Shown here in pieces: positions 36,343-45,390 of a stretch of 64,000 nt of DNA. Below the pieces are notes generated by a model, which was given only the letters and a program-made list of their open reading frames with translations, did no database searches and had not been told where the DNA came from. The DNA is taken from assembly GCA_037043455.1 (NCBI GenBank), contig JAWPHD010010979.1:1-64000 (forward strand), given 5' to 3'. The first letter of the stretch is position 1, and each line of letters starts with the position of its first letter. The DNA is from Cyrtodaria siliqua. Lineage: Eukaryota; Mollusca; Bivalvia; Adapedonta; Hiatellidae. The position numbers and the translations under genes are program-made.

Positions 36343-36940
36343 AGGGACATACGGCCATTATGAAATTGTATCAAGCTTTAAAATCAGTTCATTAATGCAG
36401 TATCATTTTGCATTACGTGATCCCGCCTTAATTCCATTAAGCGATGGGAAAGCTTATATTAGTCGGATCTTATAACGGATATTTCGACAATAAAACACGT
36501 TTAAACATGTTTTACCGAAAAAAATGTGATAACGTGTTTAAAATTACCTATTAAATGTTTTAATTTTTCAATATGCAAACTTTTTGAGCTGAAAATAAAG
36601 TGTGTTTTTTTATTTCATACCCCAGCCAACCCCATTTTCGCTTCTTGGAGAAGGGGTTGGATGAGGTATGGAAGTTAATACTCAGACCCCGTTATGGACA
36701 TTAAACCTGCTTGCATATATAATAATACAATTTTGTGTTTTACAATTCTCTTCAGTATTTACATTACCATAGGTTTAAATATTTATTGATTTAATATAAT
36801 CAACATTTAGTAATATTAAAAATAATTTTCTTTGGACTGTTGTAATTATTAATATTAATAATTGCAAAAATACAAGTTATGTAGAAAAATTCACAGGATG
36901 GTGGGAGTTCAAAAAAAAATCAAGATTGCGGTGTGTCCCT
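36343..36940. mobile_element. TTAA-type element with ~290-bp internal insertion
   Basis: TTAA on both sides; AGGGACATACGGCCATTATG to TTGCGGTGTGTCCCT. The family sequence breaks at about 36409 (ATCATTTTG) and resumes at about 36697 (ACATTAAACCTGCTTGC). The insert has no recognised ends. Confidence 0.78.
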
Positions 36941-36944
36941 TTAA

Positions 36945-38080
36945 ATTACAAATAAAAAATCTACAACAGACATCATACTAGACTATAAAGGAAATCTTGA
37001 CCCTTGACCAGCAAGATATAATATATAAATGTACCTTACGATGTCTGGCATCTCAGTATTGAAAAAAAAGTTTTTTATTTTCACCAAGTTCTAAACAATA
37101 TGGTTAGAATTTTAACGATATGACAATTGACTGAAACGGTGGGGGGTAAAACCCATCAAGGCAGAATGAACTAAAATATTAAAACGAACAGATAAATTTC
37201 TGTAGATTTGTTCCCATGGCTACCTAACATATACATCGTAACATGTAATTATAAAAACAAATTCCATTCTGAAATTTAAATGTATTATGGGCGTATGTTT
37301 CAGCCAATAGTTATTCAGTAATTACACAAGTATAATACTTAAATAAATTATACGTCAATGGAACCGGAATTTTAAGTGGTAAATACAAATTCTTTAGTTT
37401 TGATAATTGGTTGAGAAATAGATATTTTACAGCCAAAATGTTCCTTTCTCATGTAAACTTATCGTTGCTGGGACAGCAGAAAATTAAGAAATTTGAATAA
37501 CTTTTGTAAGACTTAATAATACTAACAGTTTGCTATAAAACTTTCAGCATGTCTTAATTCATGTTTGTCCAACACAAGAAAAGCATTTTTTGACAAACTG
37601 ATTTTTTTTTGATTTTCTAATGTCTGATGCAGCAGAATTTTGCATTGCCGGAAAATGCTGTATCAAAAAGAACTTTCATACATGAAACTTTTATTTCACA
37701 ACCGATTTGAAAAAGTAAAGTATATTTATTTACCACTAAAAATGTCTATTATCAGTGATATACTTGTTATGGGGATTAAAGTTGAATTTTATCTGAAAGT
37801 AAAAAAATATTTTGTCTGAAACAAGCGCCCTGAACAACAGGCTTCAGTATAACATGTATGCTAATACTGTTAAAAAAACAAACAAAAAATTTGTTTAACT
37901 GGTGTAAGAGCTCAATGTCGATCAAAAACAAACTTGCTCGACTCGAGGAATATGCCATCTTGGACTACTCGAGAAACATTCAAACTAACAAAGAACAAGA
38001 GGATGCTCTTCTTGTTAAAATGACTCTCGTACATGTAGCAATTTTGTATATAGTAGACTAAGTATTTTGCAGAAAATGCG
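36945..38080. other. Nothing recognised
   Basis: AT-rich, no supported gene or repeat. Confidence 0.35.
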
Positions 38081-38088
38081 TTGCAACT

Positions 38089-38419
38089 CAGGGCTTTTTT
38101 TCCCTTCATAAACAGGGCACGATGTTAGTCCTTCCCCTAGCAAAATAAACTTCCTTTTTCCCCTCTTTGGTTGAGAAAATTCCCCTTGCTTAACATTATT
38201 TCTTCCTATAACTTTCTCAAAATGGGGATAAATTTATAGAAGACAGTTTACCTAAAATGTACCTCTTTTGCATATTTGTACACCCAAATCATCAATTTCT
38301 GCCCAATACATTGTTCCCACTAAAGTATATCACGACATCACATTCTCCCCTTTAACTCGCGCTTTTCCCCCCTATTGAAGGGCCTGGGCCTCTTCCCCTA
38401 TTTCCGAAAAAAAGCCCTG
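38089..38419. mobile_element. CAGGG-ended short transposon with 5-bp CAACT duplication
   Basis: 331 bp; left CAGGGCTTTTTTTCCC, right (reversed) CAGGGCTTTTTTTCGG; CAACT at 38084-38088 and 38420-38424. The interior is rich in CCCC/TTCCCC. Confidence 0.85.
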
Positions 38420-38474
38420 CAACTATTTTTTACAATACAATATGATTACTCATTTTCTAAATGTCACAGATTTT

Positions 38475-39014
38475 AAAGGGAATGTAGCCACACAGTCAAA
38501 CAATCTTTGTTCTTGGGAGTTCTGCAAAACTTTGAAAAGGGTGAACTAATTATAAAATTGGATGATAAACAAAGAAGATTTAATCATTTGAAGGTTCTGT
38601 AGAAACAGATATTGAAGCCATGACGTCATTATGAGAGCTATGACATCACAGTTCTAAATGACCATATATGGAATATCTATGAATATGATAATTGACTGTT
38701 TAATAGAAAAAAAATTACAGCAAGTGTTTAAAAAATATGTATACTTAATGGTAATAATGCATGATGTGGCCAGTAAAGGATTTTGCATTCAGTTGCAGTG
38801 ATTTTCTATTTTAAATATGCCATATATATGGTTATTTAGAACTATGACATCCCACAGTTCTCAAAATGGCGACTCCATATCTATTTTAGAAAAACCTTCA
38901 AATGGTCATATCTTCTTTGTTTATCATCGGATATTAATAATTCATTCACATTTTGCGAAGTTTCTCAGAACTCTAAATGACAATGATTGTTTGGCTGTGT
39001 GACTACTTCCCTTT
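38475..39014. mobile_element. Foldback element with ~190-bp arms, copy 2 (complete)
   Basis: AAAGGGAATGTAGCCACACAG at the left, GGCTGTGTGACTACTTCCCTTT at the right; both arms carry AGAGCTATGACATCACAGTTC and its complement. Confidence 0.82.
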
Positions 39015-40050
39015 ACGTTACAACATTACTAGCTGATTACTGTGTCAAAAGACAAGTCCAATTAAGGAAAAAAACATGTAAAACATATAACCAGTCTATT
39101 ACCATTAATGTTACTCTTCAGCAAATTTGTTTTTGTACCATTGGTCCATTCATCTTAGAATTTAGAACTCTAATTAATATTACCTACATATTTTATGAGA
39201 AAACCGTTCAACCTCTCTCTTTAACAGTCAGGGGTGTAACTGTTAACCTAACTTATTCGGTTATTTTTGAAAGTAACTTGTTTACGTTATCAGCTAGCTC
39301 CTTTTGGAATTTGCAAAATATCTTGCTGGAGTTATACATGTATTAAACAGGATTACATTTTCACCATGTTCAAACGTAATCAAAAGGTCAGCAAGATTTT
39401 TCCGAGATTAATGGAATTTTTTCCAACATAGACGAGGCATTGAACTTAACATATCTTTACCCATCAATTGAACAATGTTAAACAAGCCCATTGAATATAA
39501 CACCTATTTCGGATCAAATTCAAAAATAATTGGCTTGTTGGTAAAATGACTATGGTAGATTCGAAGGAGATTAGATATTACTTCACAAGTATTTATTATC
39601 TGGCACCCATAATCATTTTTCAATTCTAGAACTAATTGGCTGAACATATAGAGATTATTTAACTGTTAAGATTGATTATAAGGAAATCCTTTACAAGATG
39701 ATAGGAGTGAGTGAAAAAACAACACACGCCTACCATCGAGTGAAGGATTTACCTATAATGGATCACAACAGTTAAATAATCTATTCATTACATTTTTAAT
39801 CAGATTACCTATGATTTTAACCAGAATTATTCGCTTTATTTAGCGTCATCTGAAGATAACGTCGACGTCACCAACATGTTATTGATGTCATAACGCAATG
39901 TCGCAGTTAGTCATTTTTGTGTTTGGAGTTAGTTATTAATATCTGGCAGTTATGAATATTCTTTCACTCAGAAATCCCAATAATTTTACTGGTAAAAATG
40001 TAAAAAAATTCTATGCTATAATTACAAGATGAAGAAAAAGAATAAAAGTA
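39015..40050. other. Downstream flank of the PAQR-like gene
   Basis: No repeat recognised. The 119-codon plus-strand frame at 38.99-39.35 kb has no known motif. Confidence 0.35.
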
Positions 40051-40052
40051 AT

Positions 40053-40058
40053 TTTATT
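40053..40058 (-). terminator. AATAAA poly(A) signal of the PAQR-like gene
   Basis: AATAAA on the minus strand, about 67 bases past the stop codon of the PAQR-like gene, at a normal distance for a short 3' UTR. Confidence 0.55.
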
Positions 40059-40124
40059 AAAACAAATTATAACTTAAACAAGTTTCTCCCCTGACTGTAT
40101 ATTATTAAAGGTGTAAATTTACTG

Positions 40125-41156
40125 TTACTCAACCGGTTTTCTGTCTTTTCTAGCTTGTGCCTCCGTCTTTATCCTTTGCTTCGCCCTCTGATGGAACACC
40201 GACACGACGATTGCGTTTGCTAAAATTGTGATGAACACCGCGCCGAAAGTGGTCCAGAACGTTGGTTCATCCTGCTGACTCTTTATTTGGTCCATTCTGT
40301 TGATGATATCGTAGTACATCCCGTCGATCTGTTTAATATTCGTAAACATGATGCAAACGTGAAATATCTGGTGTCCATGAAACAGGAAGTCACACTTCCC
40401 CGGAAAAAAACGTTGAGGAATGTCCGATCCGAAGAAGAATCCGGCAGCCATGAACCACATTATCTGCGAAGTGTGATGGTTCATACTTGGGTCCCACGTG
40501 TTGTCTAATGGATGTCGCAGGAATAGAAATATTCGATGCAGGATTGGTATAATCAGCCACATGTATATAGAAATAACAGACGACAGCTGCCAAATCTTCC
40601 GCGTAAACGGATACGGCCGAGAATACTTTGTTTTGGAATGGTTACAAAATAAGCAAACAATAACTGCCAAAAGTATACCCACGTGGATAGCGTATTTGTG
40701 GAAAACTGTGTCGAGGAGAGAGGCGTCTGTGCAGTAGAAGTAATGGATGATTGTGCTCCCCAGTCCATACAAGCCTATGCCCGCATAGTCTATAAAGAAG
40801 CATGTATAGTGGAGTTGTTCCGATTTGTTGTGGAACGTGTGTGCCGCGAAGCTGCACGTGTACATGATAATCATGGTGATGGAACCAGCCAACATTGGAT
40901 ACATCCATGGGTCGTTATACGCGTCAAACTCCTCGGAGATTTTATAAATTTTACTCATAGCGAAGAGACAGCCAAGTAGATGCGTCCAAGCGTTCATGCA
41001 TTCATTATGCTTCTGGAAGAGACTGAGCAGATAGTAATGCCATGGTTGATGGGTAAGGCGAAAACCGGACTCGACATGTGGTTCATGGAACACAACAGGG
41101 ATATCCTTCTTGGTCCCAGGGGCTGGCAAGCTGTCAATTATCTTTTTGATAGGCAT
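40125..41156 (-). CDS. PAQR-family membrane receptor, membrane progestin receptor-like (class II PAQR)
   Basis: Predicted seven/eight-pass membrane protein of 343 residues, close to the ~345-residue vertebrate membrane progestin receptors (PAQR5/7/8), which bind progestins at the cell surface and signal through G proteins or second messengers. Seen: the N-terminal block GFRLTHQPWHYYLLSLFQ (31-48); motif A HNECMNAWTH (50-59); motif B with S102, H106 and D123 (SFAAHTFH...FIDYAGI); and motif C SDIPQRFFPG followed by H262 and H266. H106, H262 and H266 match the three zinc ligands known from adiponectin receptors, so the catalytic/zinc core looks intact. Hydrophobic segments are spaced as in the family and the C-terminus is basic. 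The coding region is one exon. Three bases upstream of ATG is a good splice acceptor (TTATTTTCAG, AG at 41161-41160), so a 5' UTR intron is likely. Family is secure; the ligand is inferred. Confidence 0.93.
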   Translation of the reverse strand: MPIKKIIDSLPAPGTKKDIPVVFHEPHVESGFRLTHQPWHYYLLSLFQKHNECMNAWTHLLGCLFAMSKIYKISEEFDAYNDPWMYPMLAGSITMIIMYTCSFAAHTFHNKSEQLHYTCFFIDYAGIGLYGLGSTIIHYFYCTDASLLDTVFHKYAIHVGILLAVIVCLFCNHSKTKYSRPYPFTRKIWQLSSVISIYMWLIIPILHRIFLFLRHPLDNTWDPSMNHHTSQIMWFMAAGFFFGSDIPQRFFPGKCDFLFHGHQIFHVCIMFTNIKQIDGMYYDIINRMDQIKSQQDEPTFWTTFGAVFITILANAIVVSVFHQRAKQRIKTEAQARKDRKPVE

Positions 41157-41175
41157 CTTCTGAAAATAAATTTAA
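41157..41175 (-). promoter_or_regulatory. Probable 3' splice site just upstream of the PAQR-like start codon
   Basis: On the minus strand the sequence reads TTTAAATTTATTTTCAG then AAG and the ATG. The T-rich tract plus CAG is a good acceptor, which suggests that transcription starts farther upstream (higher coordinates) and that a non-coding 5' exon is joined here. The alternative is a chance match in AT-rich DNA. Confidence 0.5.
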
Positions 41176-41384
41176 AATATAAAATACAGCAGACATAGGA
41201 GTTTTGACAAGAATTGTTTTCTACAGTCCCTTTCTTTATTCGGTCGTTTTCAATTTGTATATGAAATGGAGTTTTATGTCCTGTTAACACATCGTATTAG
41301 GTTATTTAGGGACAGCAACCTCAGAAGGAAACGAAATAAAGGATGAAGTTTCCCGTTAGACATGCCTCTTCCAGGGAGTCAACA

Positions 41385-41460
41385 TATGCAGGAAGAGGTC
41401 TGTAGCTCCAAAGCCTGGCAAGGTATTATCCACTGAGCTACTCTGGCCACACAAGAAAGG
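41385..41460 (-). mobile_element. tRNA-like fragment, possible SINE head
   Basis: The minus strand contains GGCCAGAGTAGCTCAGTGG, with a classical tRNA A box TAGCTCAGTGG (41440-41430). The matching B box is poor. It is probably a decayed tRNA-derived SINE and not a working tRNA gene. Confidence 0.35.
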
Positions 41461-41635
41461 TTATATGGCACCAAACAGGAATTTACATATGTCAGATGCA
41501 TCCTTCATTTACTGTATCAAGATAAAATAGGGAGAATGGGCATAGAAGGTTTTCTAATGGGAATAACTGCAGAGTTACTGCAAATTTTATAGCAGACTCC
41601 ATTTATGATGAAACCATGTTTCCCCGATTAAATAT
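41440..41635 (+). repeat. Diverged copy of dispersed repeat R3
   Basis: Shares AAGGTTATATGGCACC, CAGGAAT and ACTGCAGAGTTACTGCAAATT with the copies at 10.0 and 35.3 kb, in the same order, at lower identity. Confidence 0.6.
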
Positions 41636-41639
41636 CCTG

Positions 41640-42503
41640 ACACAGTTTGCCAATCAATAAGAATTATGTATTCCATTACATTTTATATATAAAAGATTTA
41701 TGATTTTAGCATGTGACATATGGTGGTGAAAGATTAAAAACTATATAAACTCGTATATATATGTATATACATCAGGGCTACGGAAATTGTCGGTTTTATC
41801 GATTGTCGGTTTTATCGATTTCGACCGAAATGATGGACTTGGGACTGATTCAGTCAGCGATATCTTAAATGTGCACAAGATACAGGGTGGTAGATTGAGT
41901 GTTTTGGATGTATCCGCAAATCTAAGGGGTCTGGGGGCATGCTCCGCCACTCCCCACCCTCTGATTTTTTTTACTAGATCATCGGTTATTGTTTGGTGCA
42001 GTCTAGGGGTATTTCAACAACAACATCGAGCCCATTTTGTCTCTGAAGTATATATATGTTTTACCGGACTCTTTCTGGTTTAGAAGACAAAACAGTTAAG
42101 CCCTATCAATTTATTAGTTAATCAACTTTAATAAATCTTGCGTGGTATAAACTGCGCGAGAGGAAGACATACATACAACAGATGCATGCACAGTTACTAT
42201 TTTGAGATATGATAGAACCAGTAGATCAATGTCCAGTTAAATGAATATTCATTTGAAATCTTAGCCAGGGAGACAAAAGTACCTACACTCATACCCACAC
42301 ACCCCGGACGCGACTTTCTAGTTTGTATTGCATTTTTGGACCTTTTAATTTAATTTTGGGTACAATTTGAAAGCAACTGCGTACTTTGAGTACAGGTTGC
42401 CATGCACCTGGGATATTGCTCTACCTGCACATGGGACTGAAGATTTTACATGCTCTCCAAAGGATGGCATAATTTCACACTGCAGGATCTCCTTGTTTTT
42501 GTG
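41640..42503. other. Possible transposon end, otherwise unassigned
   Basis: CAGGGCTACGGAAATTGTCGG at about 41774 looks like a CAGGG-family left end with an internal CGGTTTTATCGATT duplication, but no right end was found. Confidence 0.35.
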
Positions 42504-42505
42504 TA

Positions 42506-43799
42506 TGAGGGGTGTTACGTTAATAATGCGACTGCTGTATTATTTCGCGGAACTCAAGCAATATTTACATGAAACCACTTCATATCGCTAGAGTGATCAC
42601 TGATGCGTGTCAAAGGTAAAAATCTCATTCATACATTCGCTGACCTTGGTGCAATGTACATTGCTTTATAGCGTATTTGTTACACTATATGCAAAATGAC
42701 TGGCAAATGAGCAGAAAATGTGCTTGAAATTAGACATTCACCAAGAGGTGTCAGACATTTACGGGGATGGTCAAATGTCGTATAGTACTGTTTGTAGGTG
42801 GGTGGCCAAATTTAAATCCGGGCAACAGTGCTTGAAAAATACTGCTCGCCCTGGTCGTCCTGTAATGTCAACGACCAAGAAAAACGTTGAAAAAATCCTT
42901 GAAATCCTGAAAACTGATGCTCGATACACAGTAAGATAATTAGCTCGGATGAAAAACTTGTCGTTAGCACGAGTTCATCTAATTTTGAAAAAGCATCTGA
43001 AAGTTAAGAAAATAAATGTAAGATGGATACCGCATTTGCTGACAGAGGACCAAAAGAGGTTAAGGGTTACAACAGCGAAAAAACTTCTGAAAATGTATCT
43101 GAAATACAGCAAAAAATCATTTGAGAATTTAGTTACGGGTGATGAAACGTGGGTCCATTATTATGAGCCAAAAAGAAAAGTATCTAATCGAATCTGGGCC
43201 ACGAAAAATATGAAATTACCAATTATTGCCAAATGAACGCAAACTGTTAAGAAGGTTCTGTATACTAATTTTTTCACTACCAACGGTCCCGCCATACAGA
43301 CGGCGGTGCCAAAAGGCAGAACTGTCACAGGACGGTTTTATAAAAACATCATACTGAAACAATTGAAGAAGTACTACAAACAGTGTCGCCCCATAACAGG
43401 TCTGAAGTATGTTCATCTTCTGATTGACAACGCGCCCGCCCACAAAGCCTGTATTGTAACGGACTTTTTGGAGTCAGAGAAGATCACTGTTCTCCCGCAC
43501 CCCACTTACTCGCCAGACCTGGCCCCCTGCGACTATTTTCTCTTCCCAAGACTAAAAAATCACTTATCTGGGAAGAGATATAACTCGAGGAATGCCCTGG
43601 GATCTGCTGTTTACCAGTGTCTTATGGGTGTACCTGTTCATGAATACGAAAAATGTTTTCAGAAGTGGATTGCGCAGCTCAAAATGTGTGTTTCGTCTAA
43701 GGGGGAGTACTTTGAAGGAAATCGCAAAAACAATTGATCAAAAATGATTAAAGTATTCTAGTATCAATACCAATCGCATTATTTACGGAACACCCCTCG
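42506..43799 (+). mobile_element. mariner transposon, near full length
   Basis: A 1,294-bp element between TA dinucleotides (42504-42505 and 43800-43801), the target duplication of Tc1/mariner elements. The ends are inverted repeats matching at 24 of 27 positions when the flanking TA is included: left TATGAGGGGTGTTACG, right (reversed) TACGAGGGGTGTTCCG. The length is typical of mariner, and the element carries one transposase frame. It sits between the divergent PAQR-like and DOHH genes. Confidence 0.92.
42718..43737 (+). pseudogene. mariner transposase, disrupted by two in-frame stops
   Basis: One continuous frame of about 340 codons, broken only by TAA at 42937-42939 and TGA at 43234-43236; no frameshift was found. 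The N-terminal helix-turn-helix domain is visible (GDGQMSYSTVCRWVAKFKSG), then WIPHLLTEDQKRLR before the catalytic core. First catalytic Asp is in VTGDETWVHYYEP, second in LLIDNAPAH, third in YSPDLAPCDYFLFP. Second and third are separated by 34 residues, the DD34D signature of mariner. The start at 42718 may lack some N-terminal residues; no good upstream ATG was seen in frame. The TGA stop could be a CGA-to-TGA change at a CpG. The copy is probably inactive, but the ends could still be moved by a related transposase. Confidence 0.88.
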
Positions 43800-43800
43800 T

Positions 43801-43880
43801 ACAGGTGTTAATTCTGGGATCAAAACCTGTGGGACGAGAGTCTGTAGCAAGTATGCTAACCATTCGGTCAGGGTTCCAGG
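43801..43880 (-). mobile_element. tRNA-like SINE head abutting mariner (tentative)
   Basis: On the minus strand AATGGTTAGCAT resembles a pol III A box and GGTTTTGATCCC (43826-43815) resembles a B box, about 35 bases apart. The mariner seems to have inserted just downstream of this head. It is a weak match without a second copy in the window. Confidence 0.3.
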
Positions 43881-44433
43881 GTTACGTCAACTATAGTGCA
43901 TAAAATACACGTCTACGAACTGCGAGACGATTTTGGATATAGGCTGTCCACCGTCTAGGGTGCATCTATAATCGTCCGTATGTAAAAAAAGCACCCAAGT
44001 ACGTCAAATAAATGAGACTACGTCAACCAGTACACTCACAAATCCAGTAAGCGTAGTTTAAACATATGCTTGCCTGATCCATCATGATTTGGATTACTGA
44101 ATAAAGATGTTCTGAAAACGCATCAGAATTCACCAAATTCCATGAACCAAAACATTTCCAGTCCCCGACCCCTAGCCCATCGTTTAAGAACTCCACCACA
44201 CTTTTCCATCTCAAAATCCAGATCCGCTCAAAATCCAGATCCGCAGTAGTCTCGGCCTGTCAAGCCCGTAGCATGCATACTTACTTGCAGATATCATTCT
44301 GGGCGGATTAGGTCGATTAAAGTGCCCACTATAATTGATTAGCCGAATTTATTCCTGCAAATTTGTTCAAGCAGTCATAAAGTTGACGCTTACCTGACAT
44401 CATGTTGTTAATAAACGTATTTGATGCACCAGT

Positions 44434-44593
44434 CAGGGGCATAGCTAGCCCTCTATTCATGTGGATTCATAATTGTGCTAGTGGGGTCCGGGAAATTTTG
44501 AAAACAATGGTGCAATCTGGTGCATTCTGAGGTGCTATTGTCAGAATCATGTGGATTCAGCCGCTTACTCGCATATAGGCAGCTACGCGCCTG
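44434..44593. mobile_element. CAGGG-ended short transposon with 5-bp CCAGT duplication
   Basis: 160 bp; left CAGGGGCATAGCTAGCC, right (reversed) CAGGCGCGTAGCTGCC; CCAGT on both sides (44429-44433, 44594-44598). Lies about 0.5 kb upstream of the DOHH start. Confidence 0.82.
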
Positions 44594-44623
44594 CCAGTTA
44601 CACTTTTTGGCATCACTTGCTGC

Positions 44624-44682
44624 TTGTCACAAGCAGGGTCGCTGCTTGTCACAAGCAGGGTCCTTGTCATAAGCAGGGTCGA
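44624..44682 (+). repeat. Short tandem repeat (GCTTGTCACAAGCAGGGTC)
   Basis: Three units; each contains the palindrome CTTGTCACAAG. About 430 bases upstream of the DOHH start codon. Confidence 0.8.
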
Positions 44683-45107
44683 TATATAAAAAGTTAATGT
44701 ATAGTGACCCTGTCACAAGTCAGAAATTAATATTAAATTAACTTGATAATATGACCGAGGTGTTCCGTGTTCATTTTCTCCTCGATTCAAAGTTCGGAAT
44801 AAAAAAGGACGGTGCATAGTTTAACACACATGTATAATTAAGGGGGTTTTGGTGTTTGTAAATATACCTTTTAATTTATGTTTTTTCGCCAAACCGGCTG
44901 AAACTTGCTTGGTTGACTTGATTTCAATGCGGAAGGTTAAACAAAGTTTCAATAGGAATATCTCGGATTTATAGGTATTGTGCGACTTACCAATTATTAC
45001 ATCTTAGTGTTCTTCACGACACCGTTAATTATTTTCCAAATAAAACACACGTGAATTTTATATAATTCTCCACAAAAAGAAGTTATTTCTTTGACAAATT
45101 GTTGACC

Positions 45108-45390
45108 ATGACGACAGTTGCCGAAGTCCCAGATAAGACCGAGATAGGGAAAATATTAAACGATGGAACTAAGCCTCTAAAAGATCGCTTTCGTGCTTTA
45201 TTTACATTAAAAAATCTTGGCGGAGAAGATTCCATCGATTTGATTGCGCAATCATTTCAAGACAGCTCTGCTCTCTTAAAACACGAACTTGCTTTCTGTT
45301 TAGGGCAAATGCAGGACAAATATGCTGTCCCAGTCCTGGTTCAGGTTTTACAGGATGAATCACAGGAACCAATGGTCAGACATGAAGCAG
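45108..45390 (+). CDS. DOHH: DOHH coding exon 1
   Basis: Encodes residues 1-94 and the first base of codon 95, including the first two His-Glu iron-ligand pairs. The donor is GCAG|GTAAAA. Reading on into the intron meets a stop at about 45425, so splicing is required. Confidence 0.93.

Larger units (their letters stand above)
43881..45107. other. DOHH: DOHH upstream region
   Basis: Contains a CAGGG element and a short tandem repeat. No TATA box or initiator stands out in the 300 bases before the ATG; ACACGTGAATTTTATA near 45049-45064 is the only suggestive site. Confidence 0.3.

Noticed and set aside
40287..41198. Several plus-strand frames of 72-98 codons
   Set aside because: They are antisense shadows of the PAQR-like coding exon.
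45099..45107. Upstream TTG as start of DOHH
   Set aside because: TTG is not a normal eukaryotic start; ATG at 45108 gives an N-terminus of the expected length.
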